Shown: positions 18,216 through 25,909 of the stretch, piece by piece
How the letters are laid out: each line of letters opens with the position of its first letter
Numbering within the stretch: the stretch's first letter is position 1
NCBI RefSeq assembly: GCF_001870735.1
Contig: NZ_MORL01000001.1
Coordinates: 124,001 to 188,000, forward strand
DNA: 64,000 nucleotides
Origin: Arsenicibacter rosenii
GTDB lineage: Bacteria; Bacteroidota; Bacteroidia; Cytophagales; Spirosomataceae
Direction: 5' to 3'
Notes under the pieces: model-generated
Databases searched by the model: none
The model's input: only the letters and a program-made list of their open reading frames with translations
Told to the model about the DNA's origin: nothing
Made by a program: the position numbers and the translations under genes

Positions 18216-18384
18216 CCACGTGGTCGCCCAGAATTACAGCCATTCAGACCCATGTTCCACCGCCACGTGGTCGCCCAGAATTACAGCCATTCAGACCCAT
18301 GTTCCACCGCCACGTGGTCGCCCGGAATTACAGCCATTCAGACCCATGTTCCACCGCCACGTGGTCGCCCGGAATTACAGCCAT
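18216..18384. repeat. 47-bp tandem repeat array, 3.6 copies
   Basis: The palindrome CCACGTGG recurs at 18216, 18263, 18310 and 18357, exactly 47 bp apart, and the sequence between copies is the same apart from an A/G change after CGCCC. The last copy is broken off after GAATTACAGCCATT. The first copy is preceded by GGGGCGACC, complementary to GGTCGCCC within the units, so hairpins can form. The array fills the whole gap between the deacetylase and sialidase-like genes. No spacers differ between copies, so it is not CRISPR. Confidence 0.9.
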
Positions 18385-18392
18385 TTGGGCCA

Positions 18393-19451
18393 TCATTTCA
18401 CCTTTGACCGGCGTTCCATCAGCTCGCGCCAGGTTGTGAGGATAATGCCTTCCTTTTTGATATACGCCTTGAGTTCGGGATCCATCATCGACAGCATATC
18501 GGCGTAACGGGTACCGCCCGACGAACTGATGTATGTAAAGGTGTCGTTCTGGTCGTTGCAGTGAACAATGAACATGGTGACGCCGGGTTCCATGCGCCTG
18601 AACGCGTCTTTGAACTGCTGTACCTTGTATTTGCTCCATGCCTCGGGCGTGACTTCACCACCGGTTTCGGGTTTCCAGTCGCCGCTGATCGTGTGCAGAT
18701 CGTCGAGAACCGGCAGACCGGCTTGCCAGATCGTTTCGCCGACCGATTTTGCCTGCTGTACAATGGCTGGTGTCGGCAGGGTCATGCCGTCCTTCCATTT
18801 TCCTTCGGCTTTGAGTTTTTTGATGATCGGGTAATTCTGGCATTCAATAAGCAGTTTGTTGTTGCCGCCGGGAAACATGACCGGAATCCGGTACCCGGCA
18901 CCCACCTTGATGTAGCGCTCCAGAAAGCCCGGGCTGGCAAACAAGGTACCCATGTGCGAATCCATGTGGGTAGGTTTGAGGCCCATCCGGATTGCCCGGT
19001 CCAGCTGGGCTCTGATCTCGCGCTCTACTTCATCCGGGCTGGCGTGTTTGACCACATCGGCTACTTCCGGCCACATCGCCCCCTCGGGGTCGGTGAGGCC
19101 GGGCACCTGCTTCGCCCCTGATAACGGCGACCAGCGGTAGTCTTTCCACTCCGAGGTCAGGGTCAGGTGGATCCCCACATCCAGCGCCGGGTGGTTGATG
19201 GCGTATTTGGTAAAGCTGGCTGCCCACGCGCAGGGCATCATGATGCTGCACGACGAGGCAGTACCCTGCTCCATGGCCTTCAGCGTGCCCTGGTTGGCAG
19301 AGAAAAACATACCGGCATCGTCAACATGGAGGATAATGACTTTTGCCCCTTTGGGCCAGCCGAGTTTTTCGGCATACGTCGGTGCCGGTTGAGCCAGTAC
19401 CGGAGCCATCAGCCCCATCCAAAGGGAGAAAAGAAGAAGCAAGGGTTTCAT
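18393..19451 (-). CDS. ChbG/HpnK (YdjC-like) carbohydrate deacetylase, exported
   Basis: A 352-residue protein from the ATG at 19451, with a signal peptide ending VLAQ. The YdjC/ChbG family deacetylates N-acetylated oligosaccharides such as chitobiose with a bound metal ion. Metal and catalytic motifs are present: HVDDAG (Asp44-Asp45), GIHLTL (His95) and THMDSHMG (His162, His166), plus FIVHC near the C terminus. An upstream in-frame ATG (19523) exists only because a heptamer repeat happens to be open in this frame. Being exported is unusual for ChbG, which is cytoplasmic in E. coli. It points to removal of acetyl groups from a glycan outside the inner membrane. Confidence 0.8.
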   Translation of the reverse strand: MKPLLLLFSLWMGLMAPVLAQPAPTYAEKLGWPKGAKVIILHVDDAGMFFSANQGTLKAMEQGTASSCSIMMPCAWAASFTKYAINHPALDVGIHLTLTSEWKDYRWSPLSGAKQVPGLTDPEGAMWPEVADVVKHASPDEVEREIRAQLDRAIRMGLKPTHMDSHMGTLFASPGFLERYIKVGAGYRIPVMFPGGNNKLLIECQNYPIIKKLKAEGKWKDGMTLPTPAIVQQAKSVGETIWQAGLPVLDDLHTISGDWKPETGGEVTPEAWSKYKVQQFKDAFRRMEPGVTMFIVHCNDQNDTFTYISSSGGTRYADMLSMMDPELKAYIKKEGIILTTWRELMERRSKVK

Positions 19452-19458
19452 ACTAAGG

Positions 19459-19528
19459 AATGAATAATGTGTAATGAACAATGAGTAATGTGTAATGTAT
19501 AATGAGCAATGAGCAATGAGCAATAGCT
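19459..19528. repeat. Heptamer (7-bp period) repeat, AATGNNN type
   Basis: Nine consecutive 7-bp units begin with AATG (AATGAAT, AATGTGT, AATGAAC, AATGAGT, AATGTGT, AATGTAT, then AATGAGC three times), followed by a diverged AATAGCT. They start 8 bp upstream of the deacetylase start codon. The unit length is not a multiple of three, so copy-number change shifts frame and spacing. Confidence 0.85.
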
Positions 19529-19570
19529 AGTAGGAGCAGGGAATGGCTGTTAGCAGATGGATAGTTTTAA

Positions 19571-19598
19571 TATCCATTATCCATTATCCATTATCCAT
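19571..19598. repeat. Heptamer repeat, TATCCAT x4
   Basis: Four perfect TATCCAT units in tandem. The last one provides the stop codon (TAA on the minus strand, 19593-19591) and the final Asn-Gly codons of the propeller/toroid paralogue 3, so the repeat has invaded the 3' end of that gene. Confidence 0.85.
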
Positions 19599-21873
19599 TA
19601 ATGCTGCCCAGATACCGTCCCATCCAGTAGGGCAGGAGCCAGAACACCGGTTCCCGCTCGCGGTGCGGGTCGCCGCCGGTGGCTGTCCACGGGTTTTTAT
19701 CCCAGCGGATGGCCAGACGCACGGCCGGAGGCTGCAGCTCGCTTACCTGGCTGTCGTCGAGCACGGGTTTACGGACAATCCGGATGTCTTCGCGCTTTGT
19801 ATGATCAATCGGCCAGTCGACCAGGTCGAGGGGGGTATTTTCGAAAAAACGTACCGAGTTTTCCAGTTCGCCCGGCTGATCACTGGCATAGCTGTACAGA
19901 AAGTTAATGAGCGGGTTGTGGTCATTGCGGCGACGGTCGAACCAGGCGCTCATGTGATTCCGGTAGAAAGCGAGCAGGGTCGGGTCTTTTTCACATTTCA
20001 GCAGGATCGGGTAGCAATACGCCTGTAACATCACATCGAAGTAGATAAACCACGCCGGGTTCTGATTCGGTATGTTGGCCATGTTGTCGAGATAGCCTTC
20101 TTCCCGGATCAGGCGGAGGTACTGCTGCTGGTACTTTGCGTCGTTGGTGACGTAGTAGGCCAGCTTCAGAAATGTCAGCAGTTCCATGGAGTTCTGGCTG
20201 CGGTCGGGTGCCCATTCCGGATCGTGATTCAGTTGTTGGGGCGACCAGACACCCCAGCGGGTGGGTTTTCCGTCGATATCGGTCAGGTTGAAGTTGTGTT
20301 TGATCAGGTGGTCGACAAGGTGGCGGATGTGCGTGCGGACCAGTTGTTTTTCCGGTTCATCGGCCACCAGTTCGTAGTAGAAAAAGTACCCGAACATATG
20401 GCCGCACATTTCGTCACTGCTGGTATCTCCTTTCCACAGCCATTTGCCGTCTTCCGAGCGGTGCCAGCGTACGTGAACCGGTTTGAAACGCGGCTCCTTA
20501 GCCAGTTCACCGGCCAGCTCCCGGGCGGTATAGGTCCGGTTCCCGTCATGAAGGCGGGCGGTATCCCAGCCGGCAGGCACAATCGTACGGGCGAAAAAAC
20601 CGTCGGTGCCCGTTACCTCCTGCAATAACCGCAGAAACCGGAAGGCTTTGGCCGCTTTGGCTTTGGCATCGGGGCTTTTGGTGGCGGCGTAGCGAAACGC
20701 TTCCATAGCCAGGTAGTTGCCGGTGTATTCGCCGTCATTGTCGTCATCTTCGGGTTCCCAGACCGAGACATTGCCCGCTACCGGCAGCCGGCACTGACCG
20801 GCAATCCAGGGTGCGCGGATGTGCCGTTTCATCAGCATGTCGTAGAAGTAACCGGCTTTCTGCGCCAGCGTCATCGACCGCTTCCGGATCGCGCTGACGC
20901 CTTTCGGCGTAGCGATCCATGCGGTTCCGGCCTGATCGAAGGCAATCGCCACAATACGGTCGTCGAGCAGCCAGCGCTGACTGAACAGCAGGGACCGGCT
21001 GCCGTCGGGGCGGTAACGGACCACCCCCTGTTCGGTGCCTACCCACATGGTACTGTCGGGCGCCCGTTCGACGCAGGTTGCGTAGATGGCAGGCAGTCCT
21101 TCTTCCGGTGTCAGCACTCCGGTTTTCCGGTGGTTAGCCAACTGCGAGACGCCCCCCAGACCCGCCGCCCAGAGTTGCTGCCGGCTGTCATAGGCCAACC
21201 CCTTCACGTAGGCGCTCAGCAAATGTTTTGTCGACTGGTATACATCAACCCCTTTGGGCGTGCAGTGATACAGGCCCACGTCACTGGCAATCCAGAGGCC
21301 ACCCTGACCGTCGGAAAGGGAGTGGCGGACAGAACGCGGAAGGGTATATCCTTTTTTCACAACCTGCCCGTTGCTGACCAGCCAGATGCCCTGAGGCCCG
21401 ATAGCGTACGTGCCTTCAGCGGCGGGGCAGACCGAAGTGATCGGCCCGTTGGTACCGGCAATGGTTTCCAGACGGTTTTGCTGATACCGGAACAACCCTT
21501 GCCACGTGCCCAGCCATACTGTACCCGCCTTGTCGATGCCTACCGAGAAGGCGGGGCCTTTGTGGTCAGCAGGTAGTACCGGCTCCCAGACGGAAGTACT
21601 CTGCGGTTTGCGGAAAATGCCGGTAGCCGTAGCAATCCAGACCGTTTGGTCGGGCGCAACCGCAATGCTCCGGACATCATTGTCGGCAGGGTCGGTACTG
21701 ACCGGATAAGGTTTATGGTCTTCCTGCCAGAACGCCTTATCGACATAAGGTTGTTCCTGCGGTTTCTGAGAGTGGCATCCCTGTAAAAGCAGGATTGCGC
21801 AAAAGGCTGTTAGCCAGTTGCCGGAATTGCGCCATATATTATAAGGTATAACCATGCCGTAGCCAATCATCAA
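19591..21873 (-). CDS. Propeller / helical-toroid lipoprotein, paralogue 3
   Basis: A divergent 760-residue member of the same family as the two genes downstream. The N terminus has a lipobox (LLLQGC), so it is probably an outer- or inner-membrane lipoprotein. Residues about 60-340 are clear two-component-regulator propeller repeats (VWLGTWQGLFRYQ, LWIASDVGLY, MWVGTEQGVVRY, AWIATPKGVSAI). The helical domain begins MTLAQKA...RHIR and keeps DTSSDEMCGH (near 481), DIDGKPTRWGVW (near 530), PLDLVDW and LLPYWMGRYLG, but lacks the WNHSDDEMYF motif of the others. The start is either 21873 or the ATG at 21855. It is the first gene of the minus-strand cluster. Confidence 0.65.
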   Translation of the reverse strand: MMIGYGMVIPYNIWRNSGNWLTAFCAILLLQGCHSQKPQEQPYVDKAFWQEDHKPYPVSTDPADNDVRSIAVAPDQTVWIATATGIFRKPQSTSVWEPVLPADHKGPAFSVGIDKAGTVWLGTWQGLFRYQQNRLETIAGTNGPITSVCPAAEGTYAIGPQGIWLVSNGQVVKKGYTLPRSVRHSLSDGQGGLWIASDVGLYHCTPKGVDVYQSTKHLLSAYVKGLAYDSRQQLWAAGLGGVSQLANHRKTGVLTPEEGLPAIYATCVERAPDSTMWVGTEQGVVRYRPDGSRSLLFSQRWLLDDRIVAIAFDQAGTAWIATPKGVSAIRKRSMTLAQKAGYFYDMLMKRHIRAPWIAGQCRLPVAGNVSVWEPEDDDNDGEYTGNYLAMEAFRYAATKSPDAKAKAAKAFRFLRLLQEVTGTDGFFARTIVPAGWDTARLHDGNRTYTARELAGELAKEPRFKPVHVRWHRSEDGKWLWKGDTSSDEMCGHMFGYFFYYELVADEPEKQLVRTHIRHLVDHLIKHNFNLTDIDGKPTRWGVWSPQQLNHDPEWAPDRSQNSMELLTFLKLAYYVTNDAKYQQQYLRLIREEGYLDNMANIPNQNPAWFIYFDVMLQAYCYPILLKCEKDPTLLAFYRNHMSAWFDRRRNDHNPLINFLYSYASDQPGELENSVRFFENTPLDLVDWPIDHTKREDIRIVRKPVLDDSQVSELQPPAVRLAIRWDKNPWTATGGDPHREREPVFWLLPYWMGRYLGSING

Positions 21874-22341
21874 AAATCAACTAGTATACGGCATTCGTTT
21901 ACCGGAAGGCTATCGGGTTGGTCAGGAACCCCCGGAATTTTCGGCTGCCGGTAATGAGTTCTCATGACACAATCCTGCATTTTAACCATTGAACGTTAAT
22001 GTTTTGATAAAATCAGACAGGTAAACATGACCAGATTATGAACTTTTGCGTGTTTGCGTAAATTGAGGGTATAATTACGCAATTTGCGGCATTCTAATTG
22101 ACCATTTTACCGTAGTTTAGCTACACAAGTTCACATCAGGCGGGGATAATTTCTACGGAAAGGATTGTTTAGGGAATCCCGCTTCTATTCTTCAATATCC
22201 GGAATTAAGTAATCATTTTCAGTAACCAATTAACAAACTAATTGATCATAACCAGATTGCGGATTAAAGACAGGGTTTATTAAATAGCATTTTGACGGTA
22301 ATTTTTTATATATAATCGAGCGTTACATAACTTTCTTTGCA
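21874..22341. promoter_or_regulatory. 468-bp divergent intergenic region with dyad
   Basis: The region lies between the divergent lipoprotein and sigma-factor genes and is AT-rich, unlike its neighbours, so it should carry both promoters. An imperfect dyad is seen at 22054-22082 (TTGCGTAAATT and AATTACGCAA, one extra A in the left arm). Just before the sigma-factor start is TAACTTTCTTTGC, a weak relative of the Bacteroidota -7 box. No small ORF of note was recognised. Confidence 0.4.
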
Positions 22342-22911
22342 ATGGCCTTACTACATGAACAAATTTTACGCGACGTTATCCAGGGAGATCAGGTAGCCTT
22401 CGCCAGGTTATACAATCACTACCGGACACCGGCCCTGAAGTTTTGCACATCCATTCTGAAAGACGAAGAAGAAGCGGAAAATATGGTGCATGAAGTGTTC
22501 ATTAAATTATGGGAACGACGGGCTCAGATCAATCCGGAGCTGAACTTTAATTCGTACCTGTTTACCTGCATGCGGAACATGGCCTTCGACTATCTCAAAA
22601 AGATGGAGAAAAACGAATGGCTGAAGCAGCAGTATATGGAGCGCATGGCCAATGCCCGTGAGGAAGATGCTGAAGTGCTTGAAACACAGCTGCAGCAATT
22701 ACAGACCGCGGTCGGGTCTCTGTCTGTGAAGCGCCGGCAGATCCTGAAGATGACGGTAGAAGAAGGGATGTCGTACCAGGAAATTGCTGAAATGCTCAAC
22801 ATTTCGAAAAACACGGTAAAAAACCAGCTCGTTAAAGCCAAACAGTTTCTGCGGGAGAAGATGGATGTGGCTACGGTTGCCTCTATGATGATTGCCTGGC
22901 TGATCGGCTGA
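22342..22911 (+). CDS. ECF RNA polymerase sigma factor
   Basis: A 189-residue extracytoplasmic-function sigma factor. Region 2 lies at about residues 20-90 (VHEVFIKLWERR and the conserved FNSYLFTCMRNMAFDYLKK), and region 4 at about 125-180 (LSVKRRQILKMTVEEGMSYQEIA with the helix-turn-helix NISKNTVKNQLVKAK). The layout is like the sigma factors that in Bacteroidota usually pair with a FecR anti-sigma factor and SusC/SusD, but no such partner is adjacent; an outer-membrane porin follows 91 bp downstream. Its C terminus has a short hydrophobic tail (VATVASMMIAWLIG), common in this family. Target genes cannot be deduced. Confidence 0.9.
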   Translation: MALLHEQILRDVIQGDQVAFARLYNHYRTPALKFCTSILKDEEEAENMVHEVFIKLWERRAQINPELNFNSYLFTCMRNMAFDYLKKMEKNEWLKQQYMERMANAREEDAEVLETQLQQLQTAVGSLSVKRRQILKMTVEEGMSYQEIAEMLNISKNTVKNQLVKAKQFLREKMDVATVASMMIAWLIG

Positions 22912-22989
22912 CAACATGTCTGTGTGGTAAACTTTACTATAAAAAAAGTTAAGCCGCCAACATAGAAGCAGCATCCGGCGTTTTTGGGT

Positions 22990-22997
22990 TAACTTTG
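22990..22997 (+). promoter_or_regulatory. Bacteroidota -7 promoter box before porin gene
   Basis: TAACTTTG matches the -7 consensus TAnnTTTG of the Bacteroidota housekeeping sigma factor. No TTTG is found 19 bp upstream, so the -33 element is weak. The box ends only 5 bp before the porin ATG, implying a very short or absent 5' untranslated region. Confidence 0.5.
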
Positions 22998-23002
22998 CGC
23001 CG

Positions 23003-25108
23003 ATGAAGATTCTGATTAGTACCAATACACTACGCTCACTCATACCCACGATCCGTACGTCTGTAAGGCCGCGTACGCTGTCGTGGGTATTCCTATATCT
23101 TCTGATTGCTGTATATAGCCATACCCACGCCCAGATAACGGGAGGGCGGATCGGCAACGGCAACGGGTTTCCCGGGTTCACCGGAACACAGTCACAAACC
23201 GGCGTGTCCGGCTCAGGGTCCGGCGGCCGCGGTGGCATCGATGATTCTACCAAAGTGATTTACGGGCCTAAAACGACCCGCTACTTTCTGGAGACCGACA
23301 TCTTCAACAACCGGAAAACGCTCTACCTGATCGATACGTCGCTGGCCGGTCATCATCAGTATAATTTTGTAAACCGCAACCAGAATCTGTATCAGGATTT
23401 AGGGAACCTCGGCACGGCCATGCGTCCGGTTTTTTATGAAGAACCGCAGCAGATCGGCGCCCAGAACGGTTTTTATGCGTATGCACCCTATGCGTTTCAG
23501 ACGATGCAGGTAAAGTATTACGACACCAAATCGCCGTTTACGCGGATGTACTTTGTGTTAGGGGGCCGCAACCAGAACGTCCTGAATTTCGATTTCAGTC
23601 AGAACATTAATCCGCGCTGGAATGCCGGGTTTCAGGTCCAGCGGGTTACGTCCCGCAAACAGTTCGGGGTGAACCAGACCGTCGATCCGTCGAGCTTTCT
23701 GGCCCAGGGCTGGGCCTTTATCGGGCAGACGAGCTACCGGTCGAAAAACGACAAATACACCCTGCTGGCCCATTTCAACCACCTGAATCACGAGATTGAA
23801 GAACAGGGCGGCGTCCTGCCGCTCCGGAGCAGCGGGGGCGAATTGCTGGGATATACGTTCGACGGAGCCGCCAAACTCAAAAGCGCCAAGGGGTTTGATC
23901 GCCGGAATATGTGGCATATATACCAACAGTATATCATGGCACCGGGATTTCAGGTATATCACCGGCTGGATTACCAGCGCCATATCAACACGTTTTACGA
24001 CACGGCACTGGCGAGCGATTCGACCCTGACTTCGTATTATCCGGCGGTGGTCCCTGCCTTATTCCCGGCGGCCCGCCGCGCGCAGCTCGACAGCGCCACG
24101 ACGCATCAGGACATATTCTACCGGTTGCTGGAAAATAATTTTGGCCTGAAAGGCATTTATCAGGTTGGCAAATCGGCCTTTAATTACCGTGCCTACATGC
24201 GCCACCGGATTTACTCGCAGACGGGTGAATACAATCGCCTGGCCGTAAAAGGCGATTCGGTGTTTACCGGTACGTACCGCAACCCCACCCGCCTGATCGA
24301 CCGGAATGAACTGTTTCTGGGTCTTTGGCTGGGTTATTATTTTCCGGACAGCCTGTCGCGTCTGACCGTCGAAGGCGAGTACCTGATTGGCCGCGACATC
24401 CGGTTGGAGGGGCAACTGGAAACCAAACTCTTTACGGCCGGCTACCGGAGCGTGTTTGCGTCGCCGACGTTATTGCAGCAACGCTTCGAAAGCAACAACC
24501 TGACCTGGTCGAATAATTTTGGTCTGCGCGGTACCCAGCACGCCTACGGGAAACTCAACCTGGCCTACCGGAAAATCCGCTTTCAGCCGGGGCTGGATTA
24601 TTACCTGCTGAACAATTACATCTATTTCGACGAAAATGCCTTACCACGGCAGTTGAGCAGTGCGTTCAGTATCCTGCGCGCCGGTGTGGGGGCACAGGTC
24701 AGCGTCGGGAAATTCCAGGCATCGACGCAGGGGTATTACACCCTGGTTTCGCGAAACGATATTCTGCGCGCACCAAAACTGTTTGTTAACCTGCGGGCTA
24801 GTTATGACCTGCTGTTTGCCAAGGTGTTATATATTCAGACGGGCGTAGAGCTGCACTATAAATCAGGGTATTTCGCCGATACCTATATGCCGCTCACCCA
24901 GCAGTTTTACCTGCAGAACAAACGGCGGGTGGAGGGCTACGTCCTGGCCGATGTGTTTGCCAACTTCCGGATCAACCGGACACGGTTATTCGTGAAAATG
25001 TCGCACGTGAATCAGGACTTGCTGCAACCGGCCTATTTTGTCGGTGCCGACTACCTGGGCATGCGCCGCACTTTCGCCTTCGGCGTCGACTGGTATTTGT
25101 TTGATTAA
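23003..25108 (+). CDS. Putative outer-membrane porin (Porin_10 type)
   Basis: A 701-residue outer-membrane beta-barrel protein of the Bacteroidota 'putative porin' group. Residues 1-44 include an unusually long basic N region before the signal-peptide core (LSWVFLYLLIAVYS, cleavage near AQ). Residues about 45-75 are a Gly/Ser/Thr-rich low-complexity linker. The rest alternates as beta strands (FNYRAYMRHRIYSQTGEYN, NFGLRGTQHAYGKLNLAYRK) and ends in an aromatic residue pattern (DWYLFD) typical for barrel assembly. It probably allows diffusion of small solutes; the substrate is unknown. A strong hairpin lies within its first codons. The ATG is fixed because no other start exists before the signal core. 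Confidence 0.75.
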   Translation: MKILISTNTLRSLIPTIRTSVRPRTLSWVFLYLLIAVYSHTHAQITGGRIGNGNGFPGFTGTQSQTGVSGSGSGGRGGIDDSTKVIYGPKTTRYFLETDIFNNRKTLYLIDTSLAGHHQYNFVNRNQNLYQDLGNLGTAMRPVFYEEPQQIGAQNGFYAYAPYAFQTMQVKYYDTKSPFTRMYFVLGGRNQNVLNFDFSQNINPRWNAGFQVQRVTSRKQFGVNQTVDPSSFLAQGWAFIGQTSYRSKNDKYTLLAHFNHLNHEIEEQGGVLPLRSSGGELLGYTFDGAAKLKSAKGFDRRNMWHIYQQYIMAPGFQVYHRLDYQRHINTFYDTALASDSTLTSYYPAVVPALFPAARRAQLDSATTHQDIFYRLLENNFGLKGIYQVGKSAFNYRAYMRHRIYSQTGEYNRLAVKGDSVFTGTYRNPTRLIDRNELFLGLWLGYYFPDSLSRLTVEGEYLIGRDIRLEGQLETKLFTAGYRSVFASPTLLQQRFESNNLTWSNNFGLRGTQHAYGKLNLAYRKIRFQPGLDYYLLNNYIYFDENALPRQLSSAFSILRAGVGAQVSVGKFQASTQGYYTLVSRNDILRAPKLFVNLRASYDLLFAKVLYIQTGVELHYKSGYFADTYMPLTQQFYLQNKRRVEGYVLADVFANFRINRTRLFVKMSHVNQDLLQPAYFVGADYLGMRRTFAFGVDWYLFD
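23042..23090 (+). promoter_or_regulatory. Strong hairpin inside porin signal-peptide codons
   Basis: ATACCCACGA (23042-23051) pairs perfectly with TCGTGGGTAT (23081-23090), and inside it CGTACG (23054-23059) pairs with CGTACG (23072-23077), leaving a 12-nt loop. CATACCCACG recurs at 23118-23127, giving an alternative partner for the right arm. Such a structure in the early mRNA could affect translation. Confidence 0.5.
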
Positions 25109-25115
25109 CAGGAGT

Positions 25116-25171
25116 GAATAATGTAAAATGAATAATGTAAAATGAATAATGTAAAATGAATAATGTAAAAT
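25116..25171. repeat. Heptamer-based tandem repeat, four 14-bp units
   Basis: Four perfect copies of GAATAATGTAAAAT, each being two 7-bp AATGNNN units (AATGAAT, AATGTAA). They start 8 bp after the porin stop codon. Confidence 0.9.
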
Positions 25172-25273
25172 GAATAATAATTAATGAAGTAGTTGCAGAA
25201 CTGAACGATTAAAAATTAAGCATCGTCTGCTATTCATTCCATCAGACAGTACAGGATGTCATGGTGTGGTAGC

Positions 25274-25308
25274 CATTATACATTTTCCATTACTCATTAT
25301 ACATTAAA
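25274..25308. repeat. Heptamer repeat, CATTNNN type (inverse orientation)
   Basis: Five units CATTATA, CATTTTC, CATTACT, CATTATA, CATTAAA end 4 bp before the miaE start codon. They are the reverse complement of the AATGNNN type seen at 19459 and 25116. Confidence 0.85.
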
Positions 25309-25312
25309 AAGA

Positions 25313-25900
25313 ATGACAACGCTGGGCTTAGAACTGCCGACTGACCCGCGCTGGGTTAACATTGCCGGAATGAATATCGGCGAAATCCTGATTGATCATG
25401 CCTATTGTGAGCAGAAAGCTGCCTCGTCCTGTATTTCGCTCATCGTGCAGTATCCCGAAAAGGTGGAACTGGTAGAAGTGCTGACACCGGTAGTTGCCGA
25501 AGAATGGGGGCACTTCCAGCGGGTACTGAAGGAACTCAAAAAGCGGAATATTCCGTTAGGTCGTCAGCGGAAAGACCTGTACGTAAATGCTTTGCAGGCG
25601 CAGATGCGGTCGTCGAGCAACTACGACGAAAACCTGATGGAAAAGCTGCTGCTCAATGCGCTGATCGAAGCGCGGAGCTGCGAACGCTTTAAATTGCTGT
25701 CGGAGCAGATTGCCGATGACAGCCTGCGCAAATTTTACTATGACCTGATGGTGTCGGAAGCCGGTCATTATCGTAACTTTATTGAACTGGCCGAGGCGTA
25801 TATGCCCGCCGGGGTAGTACGAAAGCGCTGGAAAGAAATCCTCGAACTCGAAGCCGGCATTATGGCAACGCTGGAGGTTCGGGGCGACCGGATGCACTAA
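25313..25900 (+). CDS. miaE: tRNA-(ms2io6A37) hydroxylase MiaE
   Basis: A 195-residue non-haem diiron monooxygenase that hydroxylates the isopentenyl group of 2-methylthio-N6-isopentenyl-adenosine at position 37 of tRNA. All six expected iron ligands are visible in ferritin-like order: Glu33 (YCEQKA), Glu64 and His67 (EEWGH), Glu119 (LIEARSCE), Glu149 and His152 (SEAGH). The start is the ATG at 25313; an upstream frame extension to 25256 runs only through the heptamer repeat. It is followed 9 bp downstream by the AddB-like gene. Confidence 0.9.
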   Translation: MTTLGLELPTDPRWVNIAGMNIGEILIDHAYCEQKAASSCISLIVQYPEKVELVEVLTPVVAEEWGHFQRVLKELKKRNIPLGRQRKDLYVNALQAQMRSSSNYDENLMEKLLLNALIEARSCERFKLLSEQIADDSLRKFYYDLMVSEAGHYRNFIELAEAYMPAGVVRKRWKEILELEAGIMATLEVRGDRMH

Positions 25901-25909
25901 CCTTATTGC

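Noticed and set aside
18216-18384. Possible CRISPR array because of regular repeats
   Set aside because: The full 47-bp unit repeats including the would-be spacers, and no cas gene is near.
19452-19523. Extended start of the ChbG-like protein
   Set aside because: The extra residues are only the translation of a heptamer repeat; the signal peptide starts at 19451.
22342-25108. Sigma factor plus porin as a SusCD-type regulated pair
   Set aside because: There is no FecR-like anti-sigma gene, and the downstream barrel is Porin_10-like, not SusC.
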